This document shows, piece by piece, positions 63,365 through 64,000 of a DNA stretch of 64,000 nucleotides. The notes beneath the pieces are model-generated. The model made no database searches. It was not told the origin of the DNA and worked only from the letters and a program-made list of their open reading frames with translations. Within the stretch, counting starts at the first letter, position 1. Each line of letters opens with the position of its first letter. This DNA comes from Adhaeretor mobilis (GTDB lineage Bacteria; Planctomycetota; Planctomycetia; Pirellulales; Lacipirellulaceae). A program made the translations under genes and the position numbers. The stretch covers positions 5,133,178-5,197,177 of the forward strand of contig NZ_CP036263.1 of assembly GCF_007741515.1 (NCBI RefSeq). Reading direction: 5' to 3'.

Positions 63365-64000
63365 ATGAGGCACCTAATTATTGTTTCGTGTATGGTCGCA
63401 GTTAGCGCTACGTACGCGATGGCTGAGAAACCCAACTTCGTCATCATTCTTACAGACGACCAGGGTTACGCTGATGTGGGCTGCTATGGTTCCCCTGATA
63501 TTCGCACGCCGCGACTAGACGCCATGGCTGACGAGGGCGTGAAGTTCACAAATTTCTATGCGCAGCCGATCTGCGGGCCATCGCGCGCAGCGTTAATGAC
63601 CGGCTGCTATCCCATGCGGGTTGCCGAGCGGGGCAGTACGAAGCAGGTCCATACGATTCTTCATAGCAAGGAAATCACTATTGCGGAGATTTTGAAAACG
63701 CAAGGCTATGCGACCGCCTGTTTTGGGAAATGGGATCTTGCCAAACACTCGCAGTCGGATTTCTTCCCAGACTTGTTTCCTACGCGGCAAGGCTTCGATT
63801 ATTTCTTTGGCACGCCGACCAGCAACGACCGCGTTGCCAACTTGTACCGCAATGAAAAGCTGATCGAACCAAAAGCTAACATGGCGACTCTGACCGAACG
63901 CTACACCGACGAAGCGATCAGTTTCATGCGGAAACATAAGGACGAGCCATTCTTTGTCTACCTTCCTCATACGATGCCGCACACTCGATTGGACGCCTCG
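63365..64000 (+). CDS. Secreted sulfatase, N-terminal part (runs off window)
   Basis: 212 residues are visible. Signal peptide LIIVSCMVAVSATYAMA; NFVIILTDDQGYADVGCYGS; motif CGPSR with Cys70; CFGKWDLAKHSQSDFFPDLF (GKWD where GKWH is usual); FFVYLPHTMPHTRLDAS at the edge. GGAG lies shortly before ATG 63365. The chain continues past the window end, so domain completeness cannot be judged. Same strand as and 109 bases behind the propeller gene, extending the sulfatase/glycosidase run. Confidence 0.9.
   Translation, partial: MRHLIIVSCMVAVSATYAMAEKPNFVIILTDDQGYADVGCYGSPDIRTPRLDAMADEGVKFTNFYAQPICGPSRAALMTGCYPMRVAERGSTKQVHTILHSKEITIAEILKTQGYATACFGKWDLAKHSQSDFFPDLFPTRQGFDYFFGTPTSNDRVANLYRNEKLIEPKANMATLTERYTDEAISFMRKHKDEPFFVYLPHTMPHTRLDAS

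Noticed and set aside
1..64000. CRISPR arrays, tRNA/rRNA genes, transposases, phage genes
   Set aside because: No regularly spaced repeats, cloverleaf-like segments or recombinase motifs were recognised; tRNA absence should be confirmed by a covariance search.

Overview
The window looks like chromosomal DNA of a planctomycete, probably a marine, polysaccharide-degrading member of the Pirellulales type. The evidence is the gene content: six formylglycine-type sulfatases, five copies or remnants of DUF1559 pseudopilin-like proteins, seven PEP-CTERM/dockerin-like exported proteins (one broken), two ECF sigma factors of the Rhodopirellula/Verrucomicrobium type each paired with a membrane FecR-like protein, DUF1080 hydrolases and small transthyretin-like lipoproteins. 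No rRNA, tRNA, CRISPR array or intact insertion sequence was recognised by eye.

Layout. 1-6.3 kb (minus strand): the start of a beta-helix protein, a sulfatase, a PEP-CTERM protein and a large esterase-GH3 fusion. 6.9-13.2 kb (plus): ECF sigma factor, FecR-like protein (ATGA overlap), PEP-CTERM protein, DUF1559 protein and lipoprotein, a complete sigma-to-surface module. 13.5-16.6 kb: PhoD-like phosphatase overlapping a sulfatase. 16.9-17.9 kb (minus): alpha/beta hydrolase. 18.4-23.9 kb: three DUF1254 proteins with a broken NHL-type gene between them, in sequence that is GC-richer where sampled. 24.6-30.9 kb: GH29 fucosidase, an unrecognised secreted protein, an orphan sugar-binding protein and a DUF1559 protein. 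30.9-36.0 kb (minus): lipoprotein and three PEP-CTERM proteins, which with the DUF1559 gene look like one five-gene operon. 36.4-40.7 kb: DUF1559 remnant, PEP-CTERM protein, second ECF sigma/FecR pair. 40.8-46.5 kb: DUF1080 protein, GH95 fucosidase, DUF1559 plus lipoprotein. 46.9-49.2 kb: sulfatase and SGNH esterase. 46.5-53.0 kb also holds a cluster of broken genes (aldose epimerase, sodium symporter, DUF1559, lipoprotein, glycosidase-like PEP-CTERM protein). 53.2-64 kb (plus): sulfatase, GH29, sulfatase, beta-helix/GH141-like with a PDZ tail, DUF1080, beta-propeller glycosidase-like, sulfatase (cut by the window end).

How it fits together. GH29, GH95, a GH141-like protein, a GH3-esterase fusion and several sulfatases point to stepwise removal of sulfate, acyl and deoxy-sugar groups from a sulfated, fucose-containing glycan. 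This is inference from families; no substrate can be read from the DNA.

The most novel signal is a bipartite element, GTAAT-N13-TGCGGA, with invariant spacing. Five exact copies lie upstream of a PEP-CTERM gene, the second ECF sigma factor gene, two DUF1559 genes and a glycosidase-like PEP-CTERM pseudogene. A near copy precedes the five-gene PEP-CTERM/DUF1559 operon and a looser one precedes a DUF1559 remnant. This suggests a dedicated, possibly autoregulated, ECF regulon for PEP-CTERM and pseudopilin-like surface proteins.
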